From: Candidatus Faecivivens stercoravium
GTDB taxonomy: Bacteria > Bacillota > Clostridia > Oscillospirales > Ruminococcaceae
Direction of reading: 5' to 3'
Assembly: GCA_018712425.1 (NCBI GenBank)
Contig: DVHA01000168.1
Coordinates: 1 to 20,089, forward strand
DNA length: 20,089 nt
The notes beneath the pieces are model-generated. The model was not told the origin of the DNA. It searched no databases and saw nothing but the letters and a program-made list of their open reading frames with translations. Positions 13,673 to 20,089 of the stretch are shown here, one piece after another. Numbering within the stretch: position 1 is the stretch's first letter; every line of letters begins with the position of its first letter. The position numbers were made by a program, and so were the translations under genes.

Positions 13673-15679
13673 ATGATATTTGCCCTTGCCGGCAACCAGA
13701 ACTGCGGCAAAACCACCCTGTTCAACAGCCTGACCGGCGCCAACCAGCACGTCGGCAACTTCCCCGGCGTCACCGTCGACCAGAAGGTCGGCGACATCAA
13801 AAACGTGAAGGACTGCCAGGTGGTCGACCTGCCCGGCATCTACTCCATCCGCCCCTACACCAGCGAGGAGATCGTCACCCGGGACTTTATCTTAAAAAAC
13901 CACCCCGACGGGATTATCAACATCGTCGACGCCACCAACATCGAGCGGAACCTCTACCTCACCCTCCAGCTGCTGGAGCTGCGGATCCCGACGGTGCTGG
14001 CCCTCAACATGATGGACGAGGTCCGCAAAGGCGGCGGGACAATCGACGTCCCGGCCCTCTCGAAACGCCTCGGCATCCCGGTCGTCCCGATCTCGGCGGC
14101 CAAGAACGAGGGCGTCTCGGAGCTGATCCGCCAGGCGGTCGAGACGGCGAAAAATAAAGTCGCCCCGAAGGTGCTCGACTTCTGCCCCGACGGCCCGGTC
14201 CACCGCTGTATCCACTCGGTCTCCCACGTCATCGAGGACCACGCCCGCCGGGTCGGCATCTCCTCCCGGTTCGCCGCCACCAAGCTGATCGAAGGGGACG
14301 AGCAGATCACCGAGATGCTGGAACTGGACGACAACGAGAAAGAGCTCTTAGAGCACTCGATCATCGAGATGGAGCAGGAGTCCGGCCTCGACCGCAACGC
14401 AGCGCTGGCCGATATGCGCTACACCTTCATCGAATCGGTCGTCGCCGACACCGTCATCAAGGCGGTCGAATCCCCCGAGCACGCCCGGAGCGTCAAAATC
14501 GACCGGATCCTCACCGGCCGCTTCACCGCCATCCCGGTCTTTATCGCGATCATGCTCGTCATCTTCTTCCTCACCTTCAACGTCATCGGCAGCTTTTTAA
14601 GCGACCTCTTAGCCCTCGGGATTGACAATCTGACGGCGCTGGTAGACAGCGCCCTTACATCCTACGGCTTAAACCCCGTCGTCCACTCGCTTGTGATCGA
14701 CGGCATCTTCGCCGGGGTCGGCAGCGTCCTCTCCTTCCTGCCGATTATCGTGACGCTGTTTTTCTTCCTCTCAATCCTCGAGGACACCGGCTACATGGCC
14801 CGCATCGCCTTCGTCATGGACAAGCTGCTGCGGAAGATCGGCCTGTCGGGGCGGAGCATCGTCCCGATGCTGATCGGCTTCGGCTGCACCGTCCCGGCGG
14901 TCATGGCCACCCGGACCCTCTCCTCCGACCGGGACCGGAAGATGACGATTATGCTGACCCCGTTTATGAGCTGTTCGGCCAAAATCCCGATCTACGCGGT
15001 CTTCTCGGCGGCCTTCTTCCCCGGATACGCGGCGGTCGCGATGATTGTCCTCTACCTTTCGGGCATCCTGGTCGGCATCATCGCGGCGCTCATCATGAAA
15101 AAGACCGCCTTCCGGGGTGAACCGGTGCCCTTTGTGATGGAGCTGCCCAACTACCGCTTCCCGTCGCCGAAATCGGTCGGCCTGCTCCTCTGGGACAAAG
15201 CAAAGGACTTTTTGCAGCGGGCTTTCACCATCATCTTTGTCGCGACCATCATCATCTGGTTCCTGCAAACCTTTGACGCCCACTTAAACGTCGTCACCGA
15301 CAACGCCGACAGCCTGCTGGCCGGCCTCGGACGGCTGATTGCCCCGGTCCTTGTTCCCCTCGGCACCGGCGACTGGCGGATTGCCACCGCCCTCATCAGC
15401 GGCTTTACCGCCAAGGAGGCGGTCGTCTCGACGCTGGGCGTCCTGCTCGGCACCGGCACCGGCGACCTGGCCCCCGCCCTCTCGCAGATGTTCACCCCCC
15501 TCACCGCCTGCGCCTTCCTCGCCTTCACCCTCCTCTACACCCCCTGCGTCGCGGCGGTCGCGACCATCAAAAACGAGCTGGGTTCGCGGCTGAAAACGCT
15601 CGGCGTCGTCTTTATGCAGTGCGCGATCGCCTGGCTTGTGGGCACGCTGGTCTACCAGATCGGCTCGCTCATCCTCTAA
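13673..15679 (+). CDS. feoB: Ferrous iron transporter FeoB
   Basis: A 668-residue GTPase-coupled Fe(II) transporter. The N-terminal G domain has G1 GNQNCGKT (7-14), the switch region NFPGVTVDQK (29-38), G3 DLPG (52-55), G4 NMMD (112-115) and G5 SAAK (141-144). A helical spacer follows (about 165-275), then the membrane core with two Gate domains. Conserved pore-associated cysteines occur in IGFGCTVPA (C405), MSCSAKIP (C434) and LYTPCVA (C624). The ATG at 13673 follows AAGGAAGGA. Length and motifs are complete. The operon context with feoA and the small Cys-rich protein confirms the role. Confidence 0.98.
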   Translation: MIFALAGNQNCGKTTLFNSLTGANQHVGNFPGVTVDQKVGDIKNVKDCQVVDLPGIYSIRPYTSEEIVTRDFILKNHPDGIINIVDATNIERNLYLTLQLLELRIPTVLALNMMDEVRKGGGTIDVPALSKRLGIPVVPISAAKNEGVSELIRQAVETAKNKVAPKVLDFCPDGPVHRCIHSVSHVIEDHARRVGISSRFAATKLIEGDEQITEMLELDDNEKELLEHSIIEMEQESGLDRNAALADMRYTFIESVVADTVIKAVESPEHARSVKIDRILTGRFTAIPVFIAIMLVIFFLTFNVIGSFLSDLLALGIDNLTALVDSALTSYGLNPVVHSLVIDGIFAGVGSVLSFLPIIVTLFFFLSILEDTGYMARIAFVMDKLLRKIGLSGRSIVPMLIGFGCTVPAVMATRTLSSDRDRKMTIMLTPFMSCSAKIPIYAVFSAAFFPGYAAVAMIVLYLSGILVGIIAALIMKKTAFRGEPVPFVMELPNYRFPSPKSVGLLLWDKAKDFLQRAFTIIFVATIIIWFLQTFDAHLNVVTDNADSLLAGLGRLIAPVLVPLGTGDWRIATALISGFTAKEAVVSTLGVLLGTGTGDLAPALSQMFTPLTACAFLAFTLLYTPCVAAVATIKNELGSRLKTLGVVFMQCAIAWLVGTLVYQIGSLIL

Positions 15680-15700
15680 TGGGAAAAGGAGGCTGACCCG

Positions 15701-15853
15701 ATGCTTGAAATTTTAATCCTGGCCATCATTGCGGCGCTCGTCGTCCTTGCCCTCCGCTCCATCCGCAAACAGCGGAAAAACGGCGGCTGCGGGTGCGGGT
15801 GCGCCGGGTGTTCCGGCTGTTCGGGACGCCCCGGCTGCCAGAAGACCAAATGA
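15701..15853 (+). CDS. FeoB-associated Cys-rich membrane protein
   Basis: A 50-residue protein directly after feoB. It has one N-terminal TM segment (residues 3-19), a basic stretch (RSIRKQRKN) and a tail with seven cysteines in CGCGCAGCSGCSGRPGC (30-46). This is the architecture of the FeoB-associated Cys-rich family, which occupies the FeoC position in many Bacillota operons. The start is well supported by AAAAGGAGG eight bases before the ATG, 21 bases after the feoB stop, and a strong terminator follows. Iron binding or handing iron to FeoB is plausible but not proven for the family. Confidence 0.93.
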   Translation: MLEILILAIIAALVVLALRSIRKQRKNGGCGCGCAGCSGCSGRPGCQKTK

Positions 15854-15858
15854 CGCAG

Positions 15859-15905
15859 AATCCCCCTGCCGGGTACGGTAAAACCGCCCGGCAGGGGGAT
15901 TTTTA
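15859..15905 (+). terminator. Intrinsic terminator of the feo operon
   Basis: AATCCCCCTGCCGGG and CCCGGCAGGGGGATT form a 15-bp stem with a 13-base loop, ending in a run of five Ts that overlaps the last stem pairs. It begins six bases after the stop codon. Confidence 0.92.
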
Positions 15906-15921
15906 GCCATAGGGGCATAGT

Positions 15922-15950
15922 TGACATTTTAAACTCTTTGTGTTACGATT
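15922..15950 (+). promoter_or_regulatory. Promoter of the tandem four-TM genes
   Basis: A perfect TTGACA (15922-15927), a 17-bp spacer and TACGAT (15945-15950) preceded by an extended -10 TGT. It is the best sigma-A promoter match in the window and lies 52 bases before the first ATG, which suggests constitutive expression. Confidence 0.7.
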
Positions 15951-16002
15951 GATCTATACGATGCTGGCAGCAACCGGCCGCCTTCCCAAAGGAGGTCTCC
16001 TC

Positions 16003-16509
16003 ATGCCCAAAGTCGAGGTCAATCCCCCAACTCCCAATTTAATCATCGGCATCGCCTGTCTTTTCAGTTTCCTGGCGGAGGGCATCCTCTCCCAGATGCT
16101 TCTGGAAGATGTCTACCTCTTTGAATGGAGTTCTCGAAACGGATATTGGTTTGTCTGGGTAGGGATTGTTTTCTCCACGGCCAAACGAAAGCCGGTTTTA
16201 TCCGCCTCCATTGCAGCGGGGAACCTGTTGGCGCTCATTTTGGGTTATCTGTTTGCGAGGATAGATCAGTTCATAAAGGCGACCCAGATTACGCCGGATA
16301 TGTCCCCCGCTGATATCGCGTATCTGCTCCGACCGATGGACTGGCGGTACTGGATAAACCTTGTCCTCCTTTTCACCATCATGGGCGCCGCCCTCCAGCA
16401 TAAGTACACCGTCGACGGCTATCCCGTCTGGATGCAGAAACTAAACGCCCGGATGAAGCGCCGCATCGGGAAAATCTGGGACGTCGTCACCCGCCTGTTC
16501 CCCGGATAA
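16003..16509 (+). CDS. Hypothetical four-TM membrane protein, first tandem paralogue
   Basis: A 168-residue protein that I do not recognise. It shows four hydrophobic segments (about 12-30, 47-60, 67-88 and 117-132) and a strongly basic C-terminal tail (KLNARMKRRIGKIW) predicted to be cytoplasmic. A conserved-looking core, KPVLSASIAAGNLLALILG, is shared with the next gene. The ATG at 16003 has AAAGGAGG seven bases upstream; an in-frame start at 15940 lies inside the promoter and is rejected. The next gene is a tandem copy 47 bases downstream. The N-terminal half of the gene is visibly less GC-rich than its neighbours. No enzymatic motif is seen. Confidence 0.85.
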   Translation: MPKVEVNPPTPNLIIGIACLFSFLAEGILSQMLLEDVYLFEWSSRNGYWFVWVGIVFSTAKRKPVLSASIAAGNLLALILGYLFARIDQFIKATQITPDMSPADIAYLLRPMDWRYWINLVLLFTIMGAALQHKYTVDGYPVWMQKLNARMKRRIGKIWDVVTRLFPG

Positions 16510-16556
16510 ACCCGTATGACAACAAAATGAACCTACTCTTCCCAGAGGCCAATATT

Positions 16557-17069
16557 ATGTCCAAAAATGATTTCCATCCTCCGACATCCAATTTTATTGC
16601 CGGTCTTGCCTCTTTGGCTTTGGTGCTAATATCATGGCTCATTTCCCAAACCCTTTTAACAGACTTCAATGCGTCATTTCGAAATGCTTACGGCCTGGTA
16701 TGGGTGGGCGTCTGGTTCGGCATCATCGGCGCTTCCGCCGCCAGGAAGCCGGTCTTATCCGTCTCCATCTCCGCCGGAAACCTGCTGGCGCTGGTTCTGG
16801 GGAATCTTGTGGGGAAAATCGACTTTCTCATCCGCCAGACAATGGCCGACCCCAACCTGCCCGAATGGCAGCAGTACAATCTTCTGCATAGCCGCCATGA
16901 CCGGTTCTTCTGGTTCCTTTTCGTCCTCCTTTTCACCGCCATAGGCGCCGCCCTCCAGCACAAGTACACCGTTGACGGCTACCCCGCCTGGATGCAGAAA
17001 CTAAATGCCCGGATGAAACGCCGCATCGGGAAAATCTGGAACGTCGTCACTCGCCTGTTCCCCGGATAA
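16557..17069 (+). CDS. Hypothetical four-TM membrane protein, second tandem paralogue
   Basis: A 170-residue paralogue of the preceding protein. The N-terminal two thirds are only moderately similar (NFIAG, ARKPVLSVSISAGNLLALVLG), but the last 46 residues, from LLFTAIGAALQHKYTVDGY to the end, are nearly identical. The ATG at 16557 aligns with the start of the first copy (MSKNDFHPPTSN against MPKVEVNPPTPN) and has only a modest AGAGG site; an earlier ATG at 16527 lacks one. It is probably co-transcribed with the first copy and ended by the hairpin at 17092. Its function is unknown. The basic tail, rich in Arg and Lys, may interact with lipid head groups or nucleic acid. Confidence 0.83.
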   Translation: MSKNDFHPPTSNFIAGLASLALVLISWLISQTLLTDFNASFRNAYGLVWVGVWFGIIGASAARKPVLSVSISAGNLLALVLGNLVGKIDFLIRQTMADPNLPEWQQYNLLHSRHDRFFWFLFVLLFTAIGAALQHKYTVDGYPAWMQKLNARMKRRIGKIWNVVTRLFPG

Positions 17070-17091
17070 ACACACCAGCCTGCCGCCTTTC

Positions 17092-17119
17092 GGCCGTACC
17101 GCCCCCGGTACGGCCTTTT
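17092..17119 (+). terminator. Intrinsic terminator after the tandem pair
   Basis: GGCCGTACC and GGTACGGCC form a perfect 9-bp stem around a 6-base loop, followed by TTTT. It lies between this operon and the convergent spoIIE, and the T-run favours the plus direction. Confidence 0.85.
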
Positions 17120-17129
17120 CCATGTACTT

Positions 17130-19445
17130 TTACGCCAAAATAATCCTCGCCGTCATCACGGTGATATCATCCCCCGGCCCCCGCTCGTTCCGCTTGGCCA
17201 GCTGGGCGAGCCGTTCGGCGATCTTCTCCACCGGCTCCTTCGACGCCAGCGCCAGCTCTTCTTTGAGCCAGTCGGGCGCCACCGTCATCGCCCCGTCGCT
17301 CATCATGACGATCAAATCCCCTTCCCGCAGCCGGACGGTCCGCCGGTCGTAGTGGATCCCCTGCAGAATCCCGGCGGGCAGCGAACTGCCGGTGATTTCG
17401 GCCACCTTCCCGTCCCGGCAGAGGAAGGAGGAGACCGCCCCGGCCTTTAAAAACTCCATCTTGCCGGTGTAGAGGTCGATGCAGCCGATGTCGAGGGTCG
17501 CCAGCGTCTCCTCCCCGGTGCGGATGAGGAGGGAGGAGTTGATCAGCTTCAGCGCCGCGTCAAACCCGAACCCCGCTTTAATCAGCCGCAGCACAAAACT
17601 GACCGTCATGATCGAGTCGACCGCCGCCCGGCCGCCGGTGCCCATCCCGTCGCTTAAGATCATATGGTAAAACCCCTTCCCGTCCGAGAAGGTGTCGCAG
17701 CAGTCGCCGGAGATCTTCCCCTCCCGGGCGACGATCTGGCTGTACCCGTACTGGACTTTCAGCCTCGCCTGTTCGTAGAAGGTGGTGCGGGTAACGTCCT
17801 CGGCCGAGACGACGCTCGGCCCGTCCAGCGGCCGCTGGGTGAGGGAAGAAAGCTCCTCACGGAGGAAACCGGTCTCAGGCTTTAAGGAGGCAGGCGAATA
17901 GACCTCCACCCGCATCCGGTCGTACCGGTCGAGGATGCAGTAGACCTCCTCCGGGTCCTCTCCCATCTCCCGGAGCATCCCGGCCACCCGGTCGGAGAGG
18001 GCGGAGTCGATCGACGCGATCTCCCGCAGCTCCCCCGAGAACTCCGCCAGCATGTCCGAAATCCCCTCAAACTGCTCGGCCGCCACCTGCTTGGCCTGGG
18101 CGACCTTCCGGCGGGCGGCCTCCCGGGAGATAAACTGGGTGTAGAAGCTGTTGACGGCGGCGGTCAGGTCGGCAATCTTCGGGCAGCGGTCGGTGAAATA
18201 GGCCGGCAGGTCCTCCGGCGTCACCGAACCCTTCGCCTTTAAAACCGGGGTCAGCTTGGAAAAAGCGTCCCGGGTCTGGTTGCAGGCGGTGTCCCAGCAG
18301 AAGAGCTTCAGCCCGCACCTCCGGCAGACCTTTTCCGACGCGCCGCTGTACACCCCGTCGATCGAGCAGACGCCAGTCTGATAGAGCTTTTTGGAAACCG
18401 CCTCCACCGTCTTTTCCAGGTCGACGAGCGTCCCGGCCGAAAACCGCAGCCGGGCGGCCGTCCGGCCGGTGTCGGCGTAGGAGACCGGTTTCCCCCGCTG
18501 GATGGCCGGGACCTTCCGCCGAAGCCGGTCAGGCAGCAGAAGGAAGAGGGCGCTCCCCAGCAGCAGGTCGAAATACCCCGGCATCTGCCCGGTGATCCCA
18601 CCGGCCAGCAGGGCGATGAGGCCGGTGCCGATAAAGACCATCGTCTGCCGCATCCGCCCGAGCCCCGAAAACAGCCCCGCCCAGTAGCCGCAGGCGGTGT
18701 AGACCGCCCCGAGGAGCATATTCCCGGGGTTTGCGGCCGTCAGCGCCGCGGTGCAGCAGATGCCGGTCTCGGCGGCGCTCTGGGCGCTGCGGCGCTCGCC
18801 GCAGAGGAGGAGGGCGGTGCAGGTGAGGATCCGCCCGGGGGTAAAAAGGCCCAGCTGGAAGCTGGAAAGCCCCATCAGGAGCGACAGGGCCACGAGGACG
18901 ATGCTGGTCCGCTGGACGGTGTTCGCCTCGGTCAGCCGCCGCCCCGACAGGAGGAAACGGGAAGCGAAAAACCCGAAGTATGTAATCCCGCCGGTAAGGG
19001 CCGCCTCCGCCATCCCGAAAATCCATTCCCCGGCCCCCAGGCTTAACAGGGTGCAGCGGATGCCGGTGACCGCCCCGAAGAGGAGGGCCGCCATGACCGA
19101 GAGGAAAAGGGGGCTGCTCCGCAGCCGCGGGATGCCGTCGCAGAGGAGCTTGACCCCCAGCGTGCAGGCCAGCACCGCGATACAGCTTAAATTGTCCGCA
19201 AAGTCCCCAAACAGGCTGTACCCGACCACCGACCCGGCCAGCGCCGACAGGGCGGTGCTGCCGGGGAGCGCCATCGCCGCCGCCATCCCGAAGGGGCGCA
19301 TCCCGCCCGGCAGCTCCAGCACCGCCGCCAGAATCCCCACCGGGAAGGAGAGGAGCACCGCCCGCAGCTCCTTCCCCTCGCGGGTATGGTTAAAAAGTGT
19401 CTTCCAGCCTTTCGACAGCCTGTTTCCCAGCTGTGCCCTTAACAT
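17130..19445 (-). CDS. spoIIE: Stage II sporulation protein E, PP2C phosphatase
   Basis: A 771-residue protein with SpoIIE architecture. A multi-span membrane domain (about 28-308, roughly ten helices) is followed by a central regulatory region (about 320-550) and a C-terminal PP2C-type serine phosphatase (about 565-771). Metal-binding acidic residues are present in SGDCCD (D581, D584), ILSDGMGTG (D599), MMSDGA (D717) and GPGDDITV (D759, D760). SpoIIE dephosphorylates the anti-anti-sigma factor SpoIIAA to free sigma-F in the forespore, and also acts at the polar septum. A cysteine cluster (C360, C374, C377, C383, C388) lies in the central region. The ATG at 19445 follows AAAAGGATG. In Bacillus the gene is under Spo0A control; no clear 0A box was seen in the 318 bp upstream. 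Confidence 0.97.
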   Translation of the reverse strand: MLRAQLGNRLSKGWKTLFNHTREGKELRAVLLSFPVGILAAVLELPGGMRPFGMAAAMALPGSTALSALAGSVVGYSLFGDFADNLSCIAVLACTLGVKLLCDGIPRLRSSPLFLSVMAALLFGAVTGIRCTLLSLGAGEWIFGMAEAALTGGITYFGFFASRFLLSGRRLTEANTVQRTSIVLVALSLLMGLSSFQLGLFTPGRILTCTALLLCGERRSAQSAAETGICCTAALTAANPGNMLLGAVYTACGYWAGLFSGLGRMRQTMVFIGTGLIALLAGGITGQMPGYFDLLLGSALFLLLPDRLRRKVPAIQRGKPVSYADTGRTAARLRFSAGTLVDLEKTVEAVSKKLYQTGVCSIDGVYSGASEKVCRRCGLKLFCWDTACNQTRDAFSKLTPVLKAKGSVTPEDLPAYFTDRCPKIADLTAAVNSFYTQFISREAARRKVAQAKQVAAEQFEGISDMLAEFSGELREIASIDSALSDRVAGMLREMGEDPEEVYCILDRYDRMRVEVYSPASLKPETGFLREELSSLTQRPLDGPSVVSAEDVTRTTFYEQARLKVQYGYSQIVAREGKISGDCCDTFSDGKGFYHMILSDGMGTGGRAAVDSIMTVSFVLRLIKAGFGFDAALKLINSSLLIRTGEETLATLDIGCIDLYTGKMEFLKAGAVSSFLCRDGKVAEITGSSLPAGILQGIHYDRRTVRLREGDLIVMMSDGAMTVAPDWLKEELALASKEPVEKIAERLAQLAKRNERGPGDDITVMTARIILA

Positions 19446-19763
19446 TTTGCATCATCCTTTTCACGTCTTTTTCTCCATGCTACCACGGGAGCGGTAAAAA
19501 AGCGGTCGCACTGGCGCTGGGAGTTCCTGCCGAAGGGGGACGGTTTTCCGGCGGGGGGAAACTTCCCTGGCGGTTTGGACGGAAGCGGACGGAAGGGTGC
19601 GGCAAATCCACGGAATCCGGGGCTGCCCGGGACGTGCTGAAGGGGACGCGGCAAAAATTGATTTCCGTGACGCTTCAGGGAATTTTTCTTGCATCCTGCG
19701 TCAAAATCAGGTATAATAATGGAAACGCGGCCGGTTTATAAGCCGCAGGAAAGGAAGACCGAT
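19446..19763. other. Divergent intergenic region between spoIIE and the patatin-like gene
   Basis: About 318 bp without a plausible gene. It contains the plus-strand promoter at 19689-19717 and a loose A/T-rich dyad near 19653-19688 (AAAAATT..AATTTTT). For spoIIE only a poor -10-like TAGCAT on the minus strand near 19480 is visible. The rest is GC-rich and featureless to inspection. Confidence 0.5.
19689..19717 (+). promoter_or_regulatory. Promoter of the patatin-like gene
   Basis: TTGCAT (19689-19694), a 17-bp spacer and a perfect TATAAT (19712-19717), ending 46 bases before the ATG. Confidence 0.7.
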
Positions 19764-20089
19764 ATGAACGCACTGGTACTGGAAGGCGGCGGGATGCGCG
19801 GGCTGTTTACCGCCGGGGCGCTGGACGCGCTGATGGACCACCGCATCTACATCGACCGCTGTTACGGGGTCTCGGCCGGGGCCTGCAACATGATCTCCTA
19901 CTATTCCGGCCAGCGGGGCCGTAGCCGCCGGGTCAACGTCGACTACGCCGGTGACAAGCGGTATATGAGCTGGGACAACTTTTTTAAGACCGGGAGCCTC
20001 TTCAGCGAGGAGATGATGTACCACACCATCCCCGAAACCCTCCTCCCCTTCGACTATGATGCCTATCAGAAGGCAAACCCCGAGGCCTA
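19764..20089 (+). CDS. Patatin-like phospholipase family protein (partial, 3' end outside window)
   Basis: The first 108 residues of a patatin-fold serine lipase. The oxyanion-hole glycine motif EGGGMRGLFTAGAL (residues 7-20) and the nucleophile elbow GVSAG (about 35-39, Ser37) are intact. The catalytic Asp (DGG/DGA motif) would lie beyond the window. RGRSRRVNVDYAGDKRYMS and NFFKTGSLFSEEMMY resemble bacterial YjjU/RssA-like members. Patatins hydrolyse acyl esters of membrane lipids; no signal peptide is present, so it acts from the cytosol. The start is supported by AGGAAAGGAAG before the ATG and the promoter at 19689. The frame is open to the last base. Confidence 0.93.
   Translation, partial: MNALVLEGGGMRGLFTAGALDALMDHRIYIDRCYGVSAGACNMISYYSGQRGRSRRVNVDYAGDKRYMSWDNFFKTGSLFSEEMMYHTIPETLLPFDYDAYQKANPEA

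Overview
The window reads as GC-rich chromosome from an anaerobic, spore-forming Bacillota, most likely a gut clostridium of the Oscillospiraceae/Ruminococcaceae type. The basis is a full-length spoIIE, an feoA-feoB operon with the small Cys-rich FeoB-associated protein, an Lpl/Ytc-type carbohydrate importer with a membrane-bound AraC regulator, Gram-positive Shine-Dalgarno sites and intrinsic terminators. The taxon is inferred from gene content only.

Layout. (1) 1-235: most of a noncoding repeat, ending in a hairpin. (2) 236-2431 (-): two-TM AraC-family regulator; its upstream region holds a proximal promoter, a distal promoter and a strong hairpin that could be an attenuator. (3) 2879-3883 (+): DUF362 protein. 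(4) 3884-4342: second, inverted copy of the repeat, bracketed by two direct copies of a terminator hairpin. (5) 4343-5929 (+): two cyclophilins, a lipoprotein with a degraded active site and a cytosolic canonical enzyme. (6) 6056-9603 (-): sugar-importer operon of two permeases and a lipoprotein binding protein, without an ATPase. (7) 9995-13243 (+): MacB/FtsX-type ABC ATPase plus an 851-residue permease. (8) 13426-15853 (+): feoA, feoB and a 50-residue Cys-rich membrane protein. (9) 16003-17069 (+): tandem paralogous four-TM proteins of unknown function. (10) 17130-19445 (-): spoIIE. (11) 19764-end (+): start of a patatin-like lipase, cut by the window edge.

How the genes work together. The importer (6) probably takes up an oligosaccharide using a shared ATPase encoded elsewhere. 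The AraC regulator (2) is of the type that normally adjoins such importers, so it may control this one although about 5 kb of other genes lie between. The Feo module imports Fe(II). The FtsX-type transporter may export or sense a peptide or lipid. spoIIE activates sigma-F during sporulation.

The most unusual structure is the noncoding repeat. The copy at 3944-4184 is 241 bp, has 11-bp terminal inverted repeats (10/11 match) and sits between two 31-bp direct copies (29/31) of a terminator hairpin. It looks like a MITE-like element that targets, and duplicates, intrinsic terminators. The ORFs antisense to the main genes are treated as GC-driven shadows.
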